Positions 62,660 to 64,000 of a DNA stretch of 64,000 nucleotides are shown here, piece after piece; position 1 is the first letter of the stretch, and each line of letters begins with the position of its first letter. The notes under the pieces were generated by a model. That model made no database searches. It was not told the origin of the DNA and saw nothing but the letters and a program-made list of their open reading frames with translations. The position numbers and the translations under genes were made by a program. The DNA is from Blastococcus sp. CT_GayMR16 (GTDB lineage: Bacteria; Actinomycetota; Actinomycetes; Mycobacteriales; Geodermatophilaceae), in the NCBI RefSeq assembly GCF_004570875.1, contig NZ_SPQK01000004.1, forward strand, positions 124,001-188,000, given 5' to 3'.

Positions 62660-62932
62660 ATGAGCGCACCGGAGCGCCCCGAGCCTTCGGACCCGGCGAG
62701 GTCGGCCACGCCGGGACCGCTCCCGGACGGCTGGGAGAGCATCTACGGATGGCTGGTGGCGCTGACCCCCACGACAACGGCCGCTGAGGCGCTCACCGCC
62801 GAGGTCTGTCGCCGACTGGCCTCCGGACCGCCACCGTGGTTGGCCGGCCGGCCGGCGTCGAAGCAGCATCAGTTCTTCGCCGTCCAGGTCGTCCTCGAGG
62901 CGCGGGGAGTGCTCGCCGGCCGCCCCCGCTGA
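62660..62932 (+). CDS. Small hypothetical protein (90 aa), sigma-region-2-like helix pattern
   Basis: 90 residues. The first 25 are Pro/Ser rich and flexible. The middle, GWESIYGWLVALTPTTTAAE then ALTAEVCRRLASG, resembles the core-binding helix of ECF sigma factors (AE-x-LTAEVF-like), and the C-terminus HQFFAVQVVLEARGVLAGR forms another helix. No DNA-binding region follows, so it is not a full sigma factor. It could be an anti-sigma-like fragment, a remnant, or unrelated. ATG 62660 with GGGAGG upstream gives good initiation. Confidence 0.6.
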   Translation: MSAPERPEPSDPARSATPGPLPDGWESIYGWLVALTPTTTAAEALTAEVCRRLASGPPPWLAGRPASKQHQFFAVQVVLEARGVLAGRPR

Positions 62933-63002
62933 CTGTCGGGTCGTCGTCCCCTCGGGACCACTGAGACGACGACCGGCCGACACTCGAGGACGACGACCAC
63001 GG

Positions 63003-63074
63003 TGGGCGCGGCAGGGTTCGAACCTGCGACCGCTCGCTTGTAAGGCGAGAGCTCTACCGCTGAGCTACGCGCCC
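63003..63074 (-). tRNA. tRNA-Val (anticodon UAC)
   Basis: 72 nt. 7-bp acceptor stem GGGCGCG/CGCGCCC, D arm with AGCTCAGCGGTAGAGC, anticodon stem CTCGC/GCGAG with loop CTTACAA giving UAC, T arm GCAGG-TTCGAAC-CCTGC type and discriminator A. The 3' CCA is not encoded (CCG follows). It reads GUA and GUG valine codons. In mycobacteria a valine tRNA is also near ahpE. Confidence 0.95.
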
Positions 63075-63117
63075 GGCGCGCCCAGGGTAGGTGCCCCGGG
63101 CGGCGGATCCAGCCTGG

Positions 63118-63591
63118 TTACGCGGCTGCCTCGTCGGTCAGGTTCTCGACTGCCTGCTTCCATCCGGACTGCTCGCGCACGTCGCCGGGCGAGTTGACCT
63201 CGGCGAACGCGACCTTCCCCTCGGCGTCGACGAGGAACGTGGCGCGCAGGGCCATGCCGGCCTTCTCGTTGAAGGCGCCGTAGGCCTGGGCGGTCACCCC
63301 GTGCGGCCAGAAGTCCGAGAGCAGCGGGAAGTCGAAGCCCTCCTTCTCGCGGAAGGCCTTGAGGCTGAACGTCGGGTCGGTGCTGACGGCGAGCACGGTC
63401 ACCCCGGCGTCGGTGTAGACCGACAGCTCGTCGCGGAGCTGGCACAGCTCGCCGGTGCACAGACCGGAGAAGGCGAAGGGGTAGAAGACCAGCAGCACGG
63501 GGGTGCCCCGCAGGTCGGCGAGGGACACGACCTGCTTGTCCTGGTCGGAGAGCGAGAAGTCGGGAGCGGCGTCGCCGACGGAGAGCGTCAT
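63118..63591 (-). CDS. ahpE: AhpE-type peroxiredoxin with extra Cys
   Basis: 157 residues. Thioredoxin-fold peroxiredoxin: APDFSLSDQDKQVVSLADL, the peroxidatic loop FYPFAFSGLCTGELC with Cys45, and DFPLLSDFWPHGVTAQAYGAF with GMALRATFLVDAEGKV. It reduces peroxides, probably with mycothiol/mycoredoxin as partner. AhpE of M. tuberculosis is a one-Cys enzyme, with Asp where this protein has Cys50. The C-x4-C spacing is the one used by BCP-type atypical two-Cys peroxiredoxins. Length and the rest of the sequence are AhpE-like. Confidence 0.92.
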   Translation of the reverse strand: MTLSVGDAAPDFSLSDQDKQVVSLADLRGTPVLLVFYPFAFSGLCTGELCQLRDELSVYTDAGVTVLAVSTDPTFSLKAFREKEGFDFPLLSDFWPHGVTAQAYGAFNEKAGMALRATFLVDAEGKVAFAEVNSPGDVREQSGWKQAVENLTDEAAA

Positions 63592-63606
63592 GTCCCCGAT
63601 CGTGCC

Positions 63607-64000
63607 TCAGCGGCGGGTGCGCGCCGCCTTGGGGGTCACCAGGCGGATGCCCGACCAGTCCTTGGCCGCCGAGATGCTGCTGGTCTGCGAGAGCCCCGCG
63701 GTGGGAGCGGCCTCGGTGACGTCGCCGGGCTCGACGTGGCCCGGGCGCCCCGACTTGGGCACCAGCAGCCAGACGACACCCTCGTCGGCCAGCGACGCGA
63801 TGGCGTCCACGAGGGCGTCGACCAGATCGCCGTCGTCCTCACGCCACCAGAGGATGACGACGTCGGCGACCTCATCGGTGTCCTCGTCGACCATCTCGCC
63901 ACCCGAGAGATCGATGATGGCGTCGCGCAGGTCCTCGTCGGCATCCTCGTCCCAGCCGAGCTCCTGCACGACCATGCCCGGCTTGATGCCCAGCCGGGCC
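63607..64000 (-). CDS. DUF3052 family protein (5' end outside window)
   Basis: The visible frame runs to the right edge without a start; GIKPGMVVQELGWDEDADED is the beginning of the conserved domain, and homologues have about 15 more residues before it. Acidic region SGGEMVDEDTDEVADVVILWW then LVDALVDAIASLADEGVVWLLVPK, ending SISAAKDWSGIRLVTPK. DUF3052 proteins are actinobacterial, cytoplasmic and uncharacterised. Neighbouring ahpE on one side and, by synteny with mycobacteria, aceE (pyruvate dehydrogenase E1) on the other would be expected. Confidence 0.9.
   Translation of the reverse strand, partial: ARLGIKPGMVVQELGWDEDADEDLRDAIIDLSGGEMVDEDTDEVADVVILWWREDDGDLVDALVDAIASLADEGVVWLLVPKSGRPGHVEPGDVTEAAPTAGLSQTSSISAAKDWSGIRLVTPKAARTRR

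Overview
This window is very GC-rich, densely packed, mostly intronless bacterial DNA with many GTG starts and many 1-4 bp stop/start overlaps. The gene content points to an actinobacterium: FurA-KatG, an F420:NADPH reductase, WS/DGAT acyltransferase, an Rv2228c/Rv2229c/Nif3-type block, AhpE, a DUF3052 protein and a monoderm-type Tad pilus locus without a secretin. A member of the Geodermatophilaceae (Blastococcus, Geodermatophilus or Modestobacter type) fits best; this is inferred from content and composition only. I see no insertion sequence, prophage, CRISPR array or rRNA. No stretch above about 300 bases lacks a gene, except the 43.9-44.5 kb interval, which is filled by the RNase P RNA gene.

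Layout. 0-7 kb: a partial flavin-dependent reductase, a stomatin-like protein, the nadE-panB pair (NAD and pantothenate synthesis), a metal-chelate receptor and an F420-dependent NADP reductase. 7-13 kb: hydrolases, a cupin, a diguanylate cyclase, an M24 peptidase and a ChaB/Rho-N protein. 13-17 kb: an Lrp regulator divergent from dimethylargininase, then a stress-like cluster (Vms1/BaeRF release-factor homologue, DUF2795 protein, small acidic protein, thioesterase), divergent from a small DUF8129-like gene across a symmetric SigB/SigF-like promoter pair. 17-25 kb: a complete Tad (Flp) pilus operon on the minus strand, from prepilin peptidase and Flp through TadE, TadG, CpaB, TadZ, TadA, TadB and TadC.

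26-32.4 kb: a set of genes I cannot place in a known pathway: methyltransferase, sugar-nucleotide epimerase, GT-C-like membrane protein, GT2 glycosyltransferase, DUF2064 transferase, a five-helix membrane molybdoenzyme with an internal twin-arginine motif, and a small membrane protein. The last four overlap translationally. This is my best candidate for an undescribed system. 32.6-36 kb: furA-katG with a strong terminator. 36-39 kb: a DNA alkylation repair protein with an N-terminal five-copy repeat beside an iron-box-like site, a DUF4349 lipoprotein and a DinB-like protein. 39-44 kb: a MalT-type LuxR regulator with a three-gene operon. 44 kb: rnpB.

44.5-50 kb: a DHFR-like reductase, PIG-L deacetylase, DHA2 efflux pump, DoxX-like protein, a TSUP permease and an ArsB/NhaD-type permease. 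50-54.8 kb: RNase H/phosphatase, zinc-ribbon protein and Nif3 homologue, with a monocarboxylate symporter and its small partner inserted between the last two. 54.8-62.5 kb: a FUSC transporter and a lipid-oriented group (three alpha/beta hydrolases, wax ester/triacylglycerol synthase, short-chain epimerase). 62.6-64 kb: a small orphan gene, tRNA-Val(UAC), an AhpE-type peroxiredoxin and the start-truncated DUF3052 gene. Two long inverted repeats sit in convergent intergenic gaps at 32.5 and 45.2 kb.
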